Source of the DNA: Stenotrophomonas acidaminiphila
GTDB taxonomy: Bacteria > Pseudomonadota > Gammaproteobacteria > Xanthomonadales > Xanthomonadaceae
NCBI RefSeq assembly: GCF_001431595.1
Contig: NZ_LDJO01000026.1
Span: forward strand, 248,001-312,000
Length of the DNA stretch: 64,000 bases
Direction: 5' to 3'
The first letter of the stretch is position 1, and the number at the start of each line of letters is the position of its first letter. Below are positions 55,324 through 64,000 of the stretch, in pieces. The translations under genes were made by a program, and so were the position numbers. The notes under the pieces were generated by a model. It was not told the origin of the DNA, ran no database searches, and was given only the letters and a program-made list of their open reading frames with translations.

Positions 55324-55360
55324 AACGACAAGGCCCGCATCGCGGGCCTTGTCGTTTTCT
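55324..55360 (+). terminator. Rho-independent terminator of the TonB receptor gene
   Basis: A perfect 15-bp stem (55324-55338 with 55342-55356) with a three-base loop is followed by TTC on the plus strand, 20 bases after the stop. The A-rich other side may also let it work in reverse. Confidence 0.93.
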
Positions 55361-55406
55361 GCGCCGGGACAACCGGCTCCGTCGATGCCGCGCGGGCACT
55401 GCCGGG

Positions 55407-55452
55407 TTCTCCACAGCGCATGTGCAGAAGGCAGGGAAAAGCCTGTGGAAAA
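55407..55452. other. Two DnaA-box-like sequences facing each other
   Basis: TTCTCCACA (55407-55415) and, inverted, TTTTCCACA (complement of 55444-55452) lie in the gap between two terminators. The second fits the relaxed DnaA box, the first has one mismatch. Two such hits in GC-rich DNA could be chance; no origin genes are nearby. Confidence 0.2.
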
Positions 55453-55551
55453 CCCCGGCGCGCGGCGGCGCTGCAGGGGCGGCGCGCACTCTGGCGTATT
55501 TTTGTCCAGGGCGGCAGGCGCCGTGGCAACACCCGTCGCGGGCCGCATATG

Positions 55552-55578
55552 CGAAGGCCCCGCATTGCGGGGCCTTCG
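55552..55578 (-). terminator. Hairpin terminator after ychF
   Basis: A perfect 12-bp stem (55552-55563 with 55567-55578) with a three-base loop lies 23 bases after the ychF stop. The U-tract is poor (CGCAT), but the stem is very strong and near-symmetrical. Confidence 0.7.
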
Positions 55579-55601
55579 TGCTCCGGGCGATGCGCCGCGG
55601 A

Positions 55602-56693
55602 TCAGACGTTGAAGCGGAAGTGCAGGACGTCGCCTTCCTTGACGATGTAGTCCTTGCCTTCCAGGCGCAGCCGGCCGGCTTCCTTGGCGCCCTGCTCGCC
55701 CTTGAGGTTGATGAAGTCGTCGTAGCCGATGGTCTCGGCACGGATGAAGCCGCGCTCGAAATCGGTATGGATCACGCCCGCGGCCTGCGGCGCGGTGGAA
55801 CCGGCGCGCAGCTGCCAGGCGCGGACTTCCTTCACGCCCGCGGTGAAATAGGTCTGCAGGCCCAACAGCCGGTAGCCGGCGCGGATGACCCGGTTCAGGC
55901 CGGGTTCTTCCAGCCCCAGGTCCTTGAGGAACTCGTCGCGGTCGGCATCATCCAGCTGCGCCAGCTCTTCCTCGATCGCCGCGCACACCGGGACCACCTC
56001 GGCACCTTCGGCCTCGGCGCGGGCACGCACCGCATCCAGGTGCGGGTTGTTCTCGAACCCGTCCTCGGCGACGTTGGCGATGTACATCAGCGGCTTGAGC
56101 GTGATCAGGAACATGTCGCGGACCAGCGCCTTCTCTTCCGCATCGAGCCCGGCCGAGCGCGCCGAGCGGCCCTGGTCGAGCACCGCGGCGAGCTTCTCGA
56201 GCACCGGCTTGCGCGCCAGCGCGTCCTTGTCGTTGGCCTTGGCCGCGCGGTTGGCGCGATCCAGCGCCTTCAGCACCGACTCCAGGTCGGCCAGCGCCAG
56301 CTCGGTATCGATGGTTTCGATGTCGGCGATCGGGTCGACCTTGTTGGCGACATGGATGACGTTGCCGTCCTCGAAGCAGCGCACGACATGGGCGATGGCG
56401 TCGGTCTCGCGGATGTGCGCCAGGAACTTGTTGCCCAGGCCCTCGCCCTTGGACGCACCGGCGACCAGGCCGGCGATGTCCACGAACTCCATGGTGGTCG
56501 GTATCACCCGCTCCGGCTTGACGATGGCCGCCAGCGCCTCGAGCCGCGGATCGGGCACCGGCACGATGCCGGTGTTCGGCTCGATCGTGCAGAACGGGAA
56601 ATTGGCCGCGGCGATGCCCGCCTTGGTCAGCGCATTGAACAGGGTCGACTTGCCGACGTTGGGCAGGCCGACGATGCCGCATTTGATACCCAT
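55602..56693 (-). CDS. ychF: Redox-regulated ATPase YchF (OLA1 family)
   Basis: YchF is a ribosome-associated ATPase of the Obg family involved in stress responses. The 363-residue sequence begins [26 protein letters not shown] (P-loop at 9-17), has the switch [25 protein letters not shown] and a C-terminal TGS domain (ending [16 protein letters not shown]). The NKxD-equivalent that gives ATP preference is in the coiled region after about 200. It follows pth, as in most proteobacteria. Confidence 0.97.
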   Translation of the reverse strand: MGIKCGIVGLPNVGKSTLFNALTKAGIAAANFPFCTIEPNTGIVPVPDPRLEALAAIVKPERVIPTTMEFVDIAGLVAGASKGEGLGNKFLAHIRETDAIAHVVRCFEDGNVIHVANKVDPIADIETIDTELALADLESVLKALDRANRAAKANDKDALARKPVLEKLAAVLDQGRSARSAGLDAEEKALVRDMFLITLKPLMYIANVAEDGFENNPHLDAVRARAEAEGAEVVPVCAAIEEELAQLDDADRDEFLKDLGLEEPGLNRVIRAGYRLLGLQTYFTAGVKEVRAWQLRAGSTAPQAAGVIHTDFERGFIRAETIGYDDFINLKGEQGAKEAGRLRLEGKDYIVKEGDVLHFRFNV

Positions 56694-56769
56694 GCAACAA
56701 ACTCCAGGATTCGGGATTCCGGCCTGTGCTCTCCACGGACACCGTCGTCCGCGAAAGCGCAGGCCGCAA

Positions 56770-57351
56770 TCACGGCTTGCCGGTGTGCAGGCGCTTCATG
56801 GCCTCGTTGAAGTCGCCGGCGACCGCCAGCGGCAGCACGTCGATGGCGTCGTCGATGGCACGCGCGATCAGTACGTCGTCGTCCCTGGACGGACGACCCA
56901 GCACCCACGGCACCACGCGGTCCTTGTGGCCGGGATGGCCGATGCCGATGCGCAGGCGGTGGAACCTGCCATGCCCGAGCAGGCGGATGGTGTCGCGCAG
57001 GCCATTCTGGCCACCGTGGCCGCCATCGAACTTCAGGCGCGCCGTGCCCGGCGGCAGGTCCAGCTCGTCGTGCGCGAGCAGGGTCTGTTCCGGTTCGATT
57101 TTCCAGAACCGCTGCGCGGCGGTCACCGACTTGCCGGACAGGTTCATGAAGGTGGCGGGCTTGAGCAGCCATACCGGCTGGCCGCCGATGTCGACCCTGG
57201 CCACTTCGCCGAACAGCTTGGCGTCGAGCGCCCAGCGCGCGCCCGCCCGTTCGGCCAGGGCCTCAACGAAATGAAACCCGGCGTTGTGCCGGGTCCGGGC
57301 GTGTTCGGTTCCGGGATTGCCCAGACCGACGATCAAGCGCAAGCCAGTCAT
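56770..57351 (-). CDS. pth: Peptidyl-tRNA hydrolase
   Basis: Pth frees tRNA from peptidyl-tRNAs dropped by ribosomes. It has 193 residues. [25 protein letters not shown] includes Asn12 and catalytic His22; [10 protein letters not shown] and [12 protein letters not shown] supply the other active-site residues (Asn and Asp). It lies 51 bases after rplY and 76 before ychF. Confidence 0.97.
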   Translation of the reverse strand: MTGLRLIVGLGNPGTEHARTRHNAGFHFVEALAERAGARWALDAKLFGEVARVDIGGQPVWLLKPATFMNLSGKSVTAAQRFWKIEPEQTLLAHDELDLPPGTARLKFDGGHGGQNGLRDTIRLLGHGRFHRLRIGIGHPGHKDRVVPWVLGRPSRDDDVLIARAIDDAIDVLPLAVAGDFNEAMKRLHTGKP

Positions 57352-57366
57352 GCGTCCACCGTTGGC

Positions 57367-57393
57367 TGCGTCCGCCCGTTGCGGGCGGACGCA
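57367..57393 (-). terminator. Hairpin after rplY
   Basis: A perfect 12-bp stem (57367-57378 with 57382-57393) with a three-base loop lies nine bases after the rplY stop. It has no U-tract, so pth may still be reached by read-through. Confidence 0.6.
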
Positions 57394-57402
57394 ACCGGCC
57401 GA

Positions 57403-58005
57403 TTACTCGGCGGCTTCCTCGGCAGCGCTCGGCGCCTTGGCGATGACCACGGCATCGTCGTGGTCCTTGCCCAGCTTCAGCGCCGGGATTTCCACGCCCG
57501 CCGGCAGCTTCAGCTGCGACAGGTAGATGATGTCGCCGGCGGTCAGGCTGGCCAGGTCGACTTCGATCGACTGCGGCAGGTCCTTCGGCAGGCAGGCGAT
57601 GTGCACTTCCTTCAGTTCGTGGGTGACCAGCACGTCGGCGGTCTTGCCGGCCGGGGAGGTCTCCTCGTTGATGAAGTGCAGCGGCACGGTGGCGTTGAGG
57701 ACTTCGTTCTCGTTCACGCGCTGGAAATCCAGGTGCATGACCAGCTGCTTGTACGGGTGGCGCTGCATGTCGCGCAGCAGCACCTTGTAGATGCTGCCAT
57801 CGAGGTTCAGGTCGATGATCGAGGAGTAGAACCACTCGTTCTGCTGGGCCAGCCAGATTTCGTTGTGGTTGAACTCGACCATCGCCGGCTCGCGGTCACC
57901 GCCATAGACGATGCCCGGCACCAGGCCGGCGTGACGCAGGCGGCGGCTCGCACCCTTGCCCTGCACGTCGCGACGGGCGACTTTGATTTCGTGGGACTTT
58001 GCCAT
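57403..58005 (-). CDS. rplY: 50S ribosomal protein L25, long Ctc form
   Basis: L25 binds 5S rRNA. This is the two-domain Ctc/TL5 form of 200 residues: the N-terminal L25 domain (about 1-95, MAKSHEIKVARRDVQGKGASRRLRHAGLVPGIVYG) and a beta-rich C-terminal domain ending in EAAE-type acidic residues. E. coli has only the first domain (94 aa). It is between prs and pth, the usual context. Confidence 0.96.
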   Translation of the reverse strand: MAKSHEIKVARRDVQGKGASRRLRHAGLVPGIVYGGDREPAMVEFNHNEIWLAQQNEWFYSSIIDLNLDGSIYKVLLRDMQRHPYKQLVMHLDFQRVNENEVLNATVPLHFINEETSPAGKTADVLVTHELKEVHIACLPKDLPQSIEVDLASLTAGDIIYLSQLKLPAGVEIPALKLGKDHDDAVVIAKAPSAAEEAAE

Positions 58006-58026
58006 TGTTGACTACTCTTGGTTGTT

Positions 58027-58109
58027 GCACCGCATGCGGTGCGTGATGAAGGCATCCCCGCGACCAGGGATGCCGCTGCCGGTCCCGGCACGGCGCCGGG
58101 AACCGGGAT
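58027..58109 (-). other. Three inverted repeats in the prs-rplY gap
   Basis: After the prs stop come a GC stem with one bulge (about 58079-58109), a perfect 8-bp stem GGCATCCC/GGGATGCC (58051-58058 with 58067-58074), and a perfect 16-bp palindrome (58027-58042) ending 21 bases before the rplY ATG. The first two could be a prs terminator without U-tract. The palindrome position would suit an operator for rplY. Confidence 0.5.
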
Positions 58110-58112
58110 TCT

Positions 58113-59072
58113 TCAATCCACGTACATCGAGCTGACCGATTCGCCGAAGGCGATGCGGCGCATCGTCTCGGCCAGCATCTCGGCCACGCTGATCTGGCGG
58201 ATCTTGGTGCAGACACGGGCCACGTCGGACAACGGGATGGTGTCGGTCACCACCAGCTCGTCGAGCTGGGAGTTGTTCAGGTTGTCCACCGCCGGGCCCG
58301 AGAGCACGGCGTGGGTGCAGTACGCGGCGACCTTGACCGCACCGCGCGCCTTCAGCGCGGCGGCGGCGGCGCACAGGGTGCCGGCGGTGTCGACGATGTC
58401 GTCGACCATCACGCAGGTCTTGCCCTCGACGTCACCGATGATGTTCATCACCGTGGCGACGTTGGCGCGCGGCCGGCGCTTGTCGATGATCGCCAGGTCG
58501 GCGTCGTCCAGGCGCTTGGCCACCGCACGGGCGCGCACCACGCCGCCCACGTCCGGGCTGACCACGATCAGGTTGTCGGTGCCGTAGGCGCGCCAGATGT
58601 CGGCCAGCAGCAGCGGCGAGGCGTACACGTTGTCCACGGGCATGTCGAAGAAGCCCTGGATCTGGTCGGCATGCAGGTCGACCGTGAGGATCTGGTCGGT
58701 ATGCACGGCCGAGAACATCTTGGCGGCGACCTTGGCGGTGATCGGCACGCGCGAGGAGCGCATGCGGCGATCCTGGCGGGCGTAGCCGAAGTACGGCACC
58801 ACCGCGGTGACGGAGGCGGCGCTCGCGCGCTTGAGCGCGTCGATGATCACCAGCAGCTCCATCAGGTTCTCCGCGCTCGGCGCGCAGGTCGGCTGCACCA
58901 CGAACACGTCCTGCTTGCGCACGTTCTCCTGGATCTCGACCTGCACTTCACCGTCGGAGAACTTGGAGACCAGGGCCTTGCCCGGCTGCACGCCCAGTTC
59001 CTTGCAGATGCTCTGCGCAAGGGGTTTGTTGGCATTGCCGGAAAAAACCAGCAGGTTCTGGGCGTCTTGCAT
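58113..59072 (-). CDS. prs: Ribose-phosphate pyrophosphokinase (PRPP synthetase)
   Basis: Prs makes PRPP from ribose 5-phosphate and ATP for nucleotide, histidine, tryptophan and NAD synthesis. The 319-residue sequence has [17 protein letters not shown] at the start, [25 protein letters not shown] and the PRPP-binding loop [17 protein letters not shown] 59072 ([12 protein letters not shown]) fits the family; the frame to 59168 is not similar. It follows tRNA-Gln by 132 bases. Confidence 0.97.
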   Translation of the reverse strand: MQDAQNLLVFSGNANKPLAQSICKELGVQPGKALVSKFSDGEVQVEIQENVRKQDVFVVQPTCAPSAENLMELLVIIDALKRASAASVTAVVPYFGYARQDRRMRSSRVPITAKVAAKMFSAVHTDQILTVDLHADQIQGFFDMPVDNVYASPLLLADIWRAYGTDNLIVVSPDVGGVVRARAVAKRLDDADLAIIDKRRPRANVATVMNIIGDVEGKTCVMVDDIVDTAGTLCAAAAALKARGAVKVAAYCTHAVLSGPAVDNLNNSQLDELVVTDTIPLSDVARVCTKIRQISVAEMLAETMRRIAFGESVSSMYVD

Positions 59073-59204
59073 GTGGGCTTTCTCGGGCGGCGGCGAAAGA
59101 GCGGAGCGGGGAAACATCCTGTGACGACAGCGTCCGGCATCCGCGGCCAGCGCTTTGCTTTCCCGCACTGGAACATGCGGGCTGCCACGGGAAAACCCGG
59201 GCAG

Positions 59205-59281
59205 TGGCAGGGGCGGTAGGATTCGAACCTACGAATGCCAGGATCAAAACCTGGTGCCTTGGGCCTCTTGGCGACGCCCCT
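59205..59281 (-). tRNA. tRNA-Gln(TTG)
   Basis: The 77-base gene has acceptor arms AGGGGCG/CGCCCCT, an anticodon stem CCAGG/CCTGG with loop TTTTGAT (anticodon TTG), T-loop GGTTCGAATCC and encoded CCA. It begins 11 bases after the ispE stop and may be cut out of the same transcript. Confidence 0.97.
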
Positions 59282-59292
59282 GCATCAATCCT

Positions 59293-60165
59293 TCACTGCT
59301 TTGCTTCTAGTGCATCGAGCAATGGCGAGCGCGCTGCGCCCGCAACCACCCATGCCCGCAGCTGGCCCGGCAATTCCGCCATGGCGTGCTCGGCGGCAGC
59401 GCGCGTGGCGAATTCGACGAAACAACCGCTTCCCGACCCCGTGAGCCGTGCCCGGCCGACGCGCGAAAGCGCCTGGAACACCGCTTCGACGGCGGGTTCC
59501 CGGCATCGCAGCACCGGCTCGAACGCATTCCCGAGGACGGTCCCGGAAGCGAAGTCCGCTATTTTCGCGGGCGCGGCATCCCGCGTCAAATCCGGTGAAC
59601 GGAACAGGTCGGCGGTGGGCACGTGCACGCCCGGATCGACCAGCAGATACCAGGCCGGCGGCAGGTCCAGTGGCTGCAGCAGTTCGCCGACGCCTTCGGC
59701 CCAGGCATTGCGCCCACGCACGAACACCGGCACGTCCGCGCCCAGGCCCAGGCCCAGCGCCGCCATCGCCTCCTCGCCCAGGCCGGTGCCCCACAGCGCG
59801 TTGAGCGCGACCAGCACGGTCGCCGCGTCGGACGAGCCACCGCCGAAGCCGCCACCGGCCGGGATACGCTTTTCGACGCTGATATCCACACCTTGCGCGC
59901 AATTGGTCGCACTTTTAAGGGAAATTGCAGCACGCACCACCAGATCATCGGCCTCGGCAACGCCGGGAACGGAGTGTCCCTCGCGGCGGACCTGGCCGTC
60001 GCCGCGCAGGCGCAGGCCGATGCGATCGCCCCAGTCCAGCAGGCGGAACACGGTCTGCAGTTCGTGGTAGCCATCCGGCCGCCGGCCGGTGATCCGCAGG
60101 AACAGGTTCAGCTTGGCCGGCGCCGGCCAGTACGACCAGCCGGCCGCGTCCACGACGGTGTTCAT
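59293..60165 (-). CDS. ispE: 4-diphosphocytidyl-2-C-methyl-D-erythritol kinase
   Basis: IspE phosphorylates CDP-methylerythritol in the MEP pathway to isoprenoids. It is a GHMP kinase of 290 residues: substrate motif [28 protein letters not shown] near the start, ATP loop [17 protein letters not shown], and C-terminal [16 protein letters not shown] 60165 overlaps the lolB stop by ATGA, a sign of translational coupling. The lolB-ispE-tRNA-prs order is typical of gammaproteobacteria. Confidence 0.96.
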   Translation of the reverse strand: MNTVVDAAGWSYWPAPAKLNLFLRITGRRPDGYHELQTVFRLLDWGDRIGLRLRGDGQVRREGHSVPGVAEADDLVVRAAISLKSATNCAQGVDISVEKRIPAGGGFGGGSSDAATVLVALNALWGTGLGEEAMAALGLGLGADVPVFVRGRNAWAEGVGELLQPLDLPPAWYLLVDPGVHVPTADLFRSPDLTRDAAPAKIADFASGTVLGNAFEPVLRCREPAVEAVFQALSRVGRARLTGSGSGCFVEFATRAAAEHAMAELPGQLRAWVVAGAARSPLLDALEAKQ

Positions 60166-60812
60166 TGCCCGCCCATGCTCCATTCATCGACGATCAGCCG
60201 CACCTTGGCGTCGCCGTTGACCGCCTCGATGCGACGCGGCAGGGCCGGCCGCTGGGCGTCCTGCGGGTACCAGTCCAGATAATCGATCCGCCAGCCGTCC
60301 TGCTCCAGGACCCGCGGCAGCCCGGCGATGTCGTAGCCCTGGTAGGCCGGCGCGACCGCGTCCGCGGCGCGCATGCCGCGCACCCAGGCGGCCAGCTGCG
60401 CCACCGGAATGTCCCAGCCGGTGGCCTGCAGCAGCAGCTCCCCGGCATCGGCGCCGCTGCGCGGACCGCCCTCCAGCCCGTCAAGCCGCACCACCTGCCC
60501 GGCACCGCCGCTCAACTGCCAGCTCTGCCGCGTCACCGGCGCGGCCAGGCTGACCTGGTAGGCATCGCCGCGCTGCTGCCAGTCGATGCGCCCATTGCCG
60601 CCGTTGCGCCCCTTGCTGATCGCGACCCGACCCTGGAACGACCATGCCGGCACGGTATCGAGCACGGCCAGTCGCGCCGTTTCGACGGCCGGCTCGGTGG
60701 TCGAATGCACCGGCGTGGACGGCGACGCCTGCCGCGTCGCCAGGGATCCGCACCCCGCCAGCACACCGGCCAGCAACAGCACCGCCATGCACCGCCACAG
60801 CATTTCCGTCAT
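60162..60812 (-). CDS. lolB: Outer membrane lipoprotein receptor LolB
   Basis: LolB takes lipoproteins from LolA and inserts them in the outer membrane. It has 216 residues with a lipoprotein signal ([10 protein letters not shown], lipid-modified Cys21) and the LolB beta fold, including [36 protein letters not shown] and [15 protein letters not shown] 60812 overlaps the TPR gene stop by ATGA. The frame open to 60968 lies within the TPR gene. Confidence 0.94.
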   Translation of the reverse strand: MTEMLWRCMAVLLLAGVLAGCGSLATRQASPSTPVHSTTEPAVETARLAVLDTVPAWSFQGRVAISKGRNGGNGRIDWQQRGDAYQVSLAAPVTRQSWQLSGGAGQVVRLDGLEGGPRSGADAGELLLQATGWDIPVAQLAAWVRGMRAADAVAPAYQGYDIAGLPRVLEQDGWRIDYLDWYPQDAQRPALPRRIEAVNGDAKVRLIVDEWSMGGQ

Positions 60813-62494
60813 ACGCCAAGCGCCTCGATCGCACGCTGCAGCGCGCGGTTGTCCGGTTCCAGTTTGCGCGCCTCGTCGAAGAAGCGGCGCGCCTCGTCCT
60901 TCTGGCCGAGCATCCACAGCACCTCGCCGACATGCGCGGCGATCTCCGGGTCCTTGTTCAGGCTCCACGCCCGCCGCAGTTGCACCAGCGCCTCCTGGGT
61001 GCGCCCCAGCCGGTACAGGACCCAGCCATAACTGTCGACGATGGCCGCGTTGTCAGGCTCGGCCACGCGCGCGCGGTCGATCAGCTCCAGCGCCTCCTGG
61101 TAGCGGGTGGTACGGTCGGCCAGGGTGTAGCCCAGCGCATTGAGCGCGGCCACGTTCTCCGGCTCGGCCACCAGGATCTTGCGCAGGTCGGCCTCGGCGC
61201 GCGGGATGTCGTCGCGCCGCTCCCAGGCCAGCGCACGCGCATACAACAGTGCGCCGTCGTCCGGATAGGCCGCCAGGCCGCGGGTGAGGATGCCGACCTC
61301 GGCATCGTTGCGCGCGTCGCGCTGCTGCAGCTCGGCTTCCAGCAGATAGGCATCGCGGCGCACGTCGTCGTCCACCGAGGCATCGGCCTGGATCGCATGG
61401 ACCTCCTCGGCCGCCTGCGCCTTTTCACCCAGTTCGTGCAGCGCGTTGACCGCGCGCAGCCGCGCCTCGCTGCGCTGCGGGCCGCCGGGTACGCCGTGGT
61501 ACCAGTCCACCGCTTCGCGGTAGCGCTTGAGGTATTCGGCGATCCGGCCCAGCAGCAGGCGCTGGTCCGGATCGGGCTTGCCGGCCCGGGCCGAGATGTC
61601 CTGGTACAGCGCCAGCAGCCCGGCGTCGTCCTTCTGCTTGGCCAGCAGCGAGGCGCGCATGCCCCAGGTCTGCACGTCCTGGGTGCCGACCGCGAGCATG
61701 CGCTCGGCCGCGCCGGGCTCACCGAACGCGTCGTAGGCGAAGGCCAGCGCGTTGCGCAGTTCCTCGTCGCCGGCAGCCCTGGGCTCGATGCCCTTCAACA
61801 GGGCCAGCGCCTCGTCCTTCCTGCCGGCCTGGTTGAGCTGCGAGGCATGCAGCAGGGCCACCCGCGGTTCGTCGGGGAAGCGCCTGACCACCTCGCCGAC
61901 CATGCGCCGCGCCAGCTCAGGGCGCTCCATCCGCAACGCCAGGCGGCCGAACTCCTGCCAGGCCTCCAGGTCGTTGGGGATCGCGTTGGCGTCGACCAGT
62001 TCGTCCAGCACCTTCGCCGGCACCGCCGGATCGCGGCCGCCGGTGGCCAGCGCCAGTACCGCGTAGCGCCAGGCCTGCGGCTCGCGCGAGCGCAATACCG
62101 CCAGCAGTTCCCTGCGGGCCAGCCGGGCATCCCCCTGGCGCAGTGCCAGCGAGGCGCGGGTGCCGCGCACCGCCAGCGAGCCGGGGGCACGCTGCGCCCA
62201 CAGCGCCAGCGCCTCGGCGGCGCGGGCCTCGTCGTCGGCGAGCATGGCAATGCGGGTGGCGCGCTCGGCCAGGCCGACGTCGCCGGCGTCTTCACGCGCG
62301 GCCTGCAGGTACCAGCGCGCCGCGTCGGCCAGCTTGCCCGCCTGCAGGGAAAACTCCCCCGCCAGCACCGGCGTCAGCGACGCGGCCTGACCGGTGTCCG
62401 CCGGCGGCGGGGCCGCCAGCAGGGGGGCCGACGACAGGAGCAGCAGCGCAACGCTGCCTATACGGGTGAGCCGGGTTGGTCTGGAAATGGGCAT
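60809..62494 (-). CDS. Exported tetratricopeptide repeat protein
   Basis: The sequence (561 residues) has a signal peptide (about 1-28, ending APLLAA) and many TPR repeats. They run from about 45 to the end; clear ones include RAEADLRKILVAEPENVAALNALGYTLADR and EALVQLRRAWSLNKDPEIAAHVGEVLWMLGQKDEARRFFDEA. TPR arrays mediate protein contacts; in this position, upstream of lolB, related proteins are conserved in xanthomonads and pseudomonads without a firm role. A TTG three codons upstream is possible; ATG 62494 is taken. It diverges from hemA. Confidence 0.9.
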   Translation of the reverse strand: MPISRPTRLTRIGSVALLLLSSAPLLAAPPPADTGQAASLTPVLAGEFSLQAGKLADAARWYLQAAREDAGDVGLAERATRIAMLADDEARAAEALALWAQRAPGSLAVRGTRASLALRQGDARLARRELLAVLRSREPQAWRYAVLALATGGRDPAVPAKVLDELVDANAIPNDLEAWQEFGRLALRMERPELARRMVGEVVRRFPDEPRVALLHASQLNQAGRKDEALALLKGIEPRAAGDEELRNALAFAYDAFGEPGAAERMLAVGTQDVQTWGMRASLLAKQKDDAGLLALYQDISARAGKPDPDQRLLLGRIAEYLKRYREAVDWYHGVPGGPQRSEARLRAVNALHELGEKAQAAEEVHAIQADASVDDDVRRDAYLLEAELQQRDARNDAEVGILTRGLAAYPDDGALLYARALAWERRDDIPRAEADLRKILVAEPENVAALNALGYTLADRTTRYQEALELIDRARVAEPDNAAIVDSYGWVLYRLGRTQEALVQLRRAWSLNKDPEIAAHVGEVLWMLGQKDEARRFFDEARKLEPDNRALQRAIEALGV

Positions 62495-62511
62495 CTGCGG
62501 CAATCGGGCCG

Positions 62512-62517
62512 TAAAAT
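62512..62517 (+). promoter_or_regulatory. Possible -10 box of hemA
   Basis: TAAAAT matches 5 of 6 consensus bases and lies 46 bases before the hemA ATG. No convincing -35 is found at the right distance, so this is tentative. Confidence 0.35.
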
Positions 62518-62562
62518 GGCGGCCATCAACAGCCAGCAGCTTATCGCAAGCAACTGAACAGA

Positions 62563-63846
62563 ATGACCCTGTGGGTGCTCGGACTGAACCATCAGACCGC
62601 GCCGGTGGAACTGCGCGAACGCGCGGCCTTCGGCGGCGATGCGCTGTCGCGCGCGATGGACTCGCTGCGGCAGTCGCCGCAGCTGGCCGAAGCCGTGCTG
62701 CTGTCCACCTGCAACCGCACCGAACTGTATGCCGTGGCCGAGGACGGCCAGCACCTGTCGCGCTGGCTGGAAAGCCACGCCGGCGACCTGCAGGGCTATC
62801 TGTACGAGCACCGCGACGACGCCGCGGTGCGCCACCTGTTCCGCGTTGCCACCGGGCTGGACTCGATGGTGCTGGGCGAGCCGCAGATCCTGGGCCAGGT
62901 CAAGGACGCCTGGGCGCTGGCGCGCGACAACGGCGCCATCGGCCAGCACCTGGACCGGCTGTTCCAGCAGACGTTCTCGGTGGCCAAGCGCGCCCGTACC
63001 GATACCCGCGTCGGCGCCAACCCGATTTCGGTGGCCTCGACCGCGGTGCGGCTGGCGCAGGATTCGTTCGCGCGGCTGGAAGATTCGGCCGTGCTGCTGG
63101 TCGGTGCCGGCGAGACCATCGAACTGGCCGCCAAACACCTGGGCGAGTCCCGGGTGAAGCGGCTGCTGATCGCCAACCGCACCCTCGCCCACGCGCAGGA
63201 CCTGGCCAGCCGCCACGGTGGCGTGGCGCTGCCGCTGACCGAACTGGAGCGCCACCTGGCCGAGGCCGACGTGGTGTTTTCGGCCACCGCCGCGCGCGAA
63301 CCGGTGATCCTGCAGCGGCAGGTCGCCGCCGCGCTGCGCGTGCGCCGGCACAAGCCGATGCTGCTGTTCGACCTGGCGGTGCCGCGCGACATCGAGCCCG
63401 GCGTGGGCGAACTGGCCGACGCCTACCTGTACACAGTGGACGACATGGAGCGCGCCGTCGAGGAAAACCGCCGCAGCCGCCGCGAAGCCGCCGCCGAAGC
63501 CGAGGCCATCATCGACCTGCAGGTCTCGCGCTACATGGAGAACCTGCGCGCCACCCACCTGCAGGCGCCGCTCAAGCAGCTGCGCGCGTTCGGCGAGGCC
63601 ACCCGCGCCGAACTGCTGGACAAGGCGCGGCAGCAGCTGGCCCACGGCAAGTCCGCCGACGAGGTGCTCGAGCAGCTCGCCCACGGCCTGACCAACCGCC
63701 TGCTGCATCCCCCTACCGCCGCGCTGCGGCAGGCCGCGCTGGAAGGCGACGCCGACCTGACCCGCGCCGCCCAGCGCCTGTTCCCGGCCGCGCCCGGGTA
63801 TCGACACCCCGTTGCGAGGACCGATGACGCCGACCCTGCGCCGTAA
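62563..63846 (+). CDS. hemA: Glutamyl-tRNA reductase
   Basis: HemA reduces glutamyl-tRNA(Glu) to glutamate-1-semialdehyde, the first step of the C5 route to heme. The 427 residues contain [18 protein letters not shown] (6-23), the nucleophile Cys50 in [11 protein letters not shown], and an NADPH-binding domain with [17 protein letters not shown]. The C-terminal dimerisation helices end near 410. It overlaps the prfA start by 23 bases, the conserved hemA-prfA pairing. Confidence 0.97.
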   Translation: MTLWVLGLNHQTAPVELRERAAFGGDALSRAMDSLRQSPQLAEAVLLSTCNRTELYAVAEDGQHLSRWLESHAGDLQGYLYEHRDDAAVRHLFRVATGLDSMVLGEPQILGQVKDAWALARDNGAIGQHLDRLFQQTFSVAKRARTDTRVGANPISVASTAVRLAQDSFARLEDSAVLLVGAGETIELAAKHLGESRVKRLLIANRTLAHAQDLASRHGGVALPLTELERHLAEADVVFSATAAREPVILQRQVAAALRVRRHKPMLLFDLAVPRDIEPGVGELADAYLYTVDDMERAVEENRRSRREAAAEAEAIIDLQVSRYMENLRATHLQAPLKQLRAFGEATRAELLDKARQQLAHGKSADEVLEQLAHGLTNRLLHPPTAALRQAALEGDADLTRAAQRLFPAAPGYRHPVARTDDADPAP

Positions 63847-64000
63847 GCTGCTGGCCCTGGCCGAGCGCCGCGAAGAACTGGAACGCCTGCTTGCCGACCC
63901 GGACGTGGTCGCCGACAACACGCGCTTCCGCGATTTTTCCCGCGAGTTCGCCCAGCTCGAGCCGGTCGCCAGCGCACTGGCCGCCGAAACCCGCGCCCGC
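63824..64000 (+). CDS. prfA: Peptide chain release factor 1, cut by window edge
   Basis: Fifty-nine residues of the N-terminal domain are visible ([29 protein letters not shown]), matching RF1, which ends translation at UAA and UAG. ATG 63824 follows GAGGACC and lies within the last codons of hemA in another frame. The codon-recognition PxT and GGQ motifs are beyond the window. Choice of RF1 over RF2 rests on the hemA context. Confidence 0.93.
   Translation, partial: MTPTLRRKLLALAERREELERLLADPDVVADNTRFRDFSREFAQLEPVASALAAETRAR

Noticed and set aside
55407..55452. DnaA boxes marking a replication origin
   Set aside because: Only two loose matches, no AT-rich unwinding region and no dnaA, dnaN, gidA or parAB genes nearby.

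Overview
The window is GC-rich chromosomal DNA from a gammaproteobacterium, most likely the family Xanthomonadaceae (Stenotrophomonas, Pseudoxanthomonas, Luteimonas and relatives). The basis is protein similarity judged by eye, a GTAG-headed repeat of the kind known from Stenotrophomonas, a TonB receptor of the xanthomonad GSRI type, and the joining of the rif, str, S10, spc and alpha ribosomal blocks into one cluster. The genus is not settled from sequence alone.

Layout. Positions 1-13059 hold ordinary metabolic and housekeeping genes: a SUFU-family protein cut by the window edge, an unknown protein, prpE, rluA, mdh, ppiB, typA (bipA), a DUF2127 membrane protein, an exported amidase, an MscS-type channel, class II DAHP synthase and dsbB. 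Positions 13354-50000 are one block of translation and transcription genes, all on the minus strand. In order of transcription these are tRNA-Tyr, tRNA-Gly, tRNA-Thr, tuf, tRNA-Trp, secE, nusG, rplKA, rplJL, rpoBC, rpsLG-fusA-tuf, an inserted M14 metallopeptidase, the S10 operon (rpsJ to rpsQ), the spc operon (rplN to secY) and the alpha operon (rpsM, rpsK, rpsD, rpoA, rplQ). Positions 50134-55303 hold two exported hydrolases, an isoaspartyl peptidase and an S51 cyanophycinase-like enzyme, diverging from a TonB-dependent receptor. Positions 55602-62494 run on the minus strand: TPR protein, lolB, ispE, tRNA-Gln, prs, rplY, pth, ychF. hemA and the start of prfA run rightward to the window end.

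The non-coding DNA is the most informative part. Good sigma70-type promoters can be read before tRNA-Tyr, rpsL, rpsJ and rpsM and an extended -10 before rplK. The rpsM promoter begins inside the 3' end of secY and is followed by a folded leader of about 330 nt with no rpmJ. A U-tailed terminator sits inside the spc operon between rpsN and rpsH. Mutually exclusive hairpins lie between rpsG and fusA. An RNase-III-like long stem and a terminator-like hairpin lie between rplL and rpoB. These suggest that this lineage places its ribosomal-protein control elements differently from E. coli.

The best candidate for an accessory system is the locus at 50134-55303. Exported cyanophycinase-like and isoaspartyl-dipeptidase enzymes beside an outer-membrane receptor would make a simple route for using cyanophycin or other isoaspartyl-rich polymer from outside the cell. 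This is inference. No CRISPR array, insertion sequence, prophage or rRNA gene was seen.
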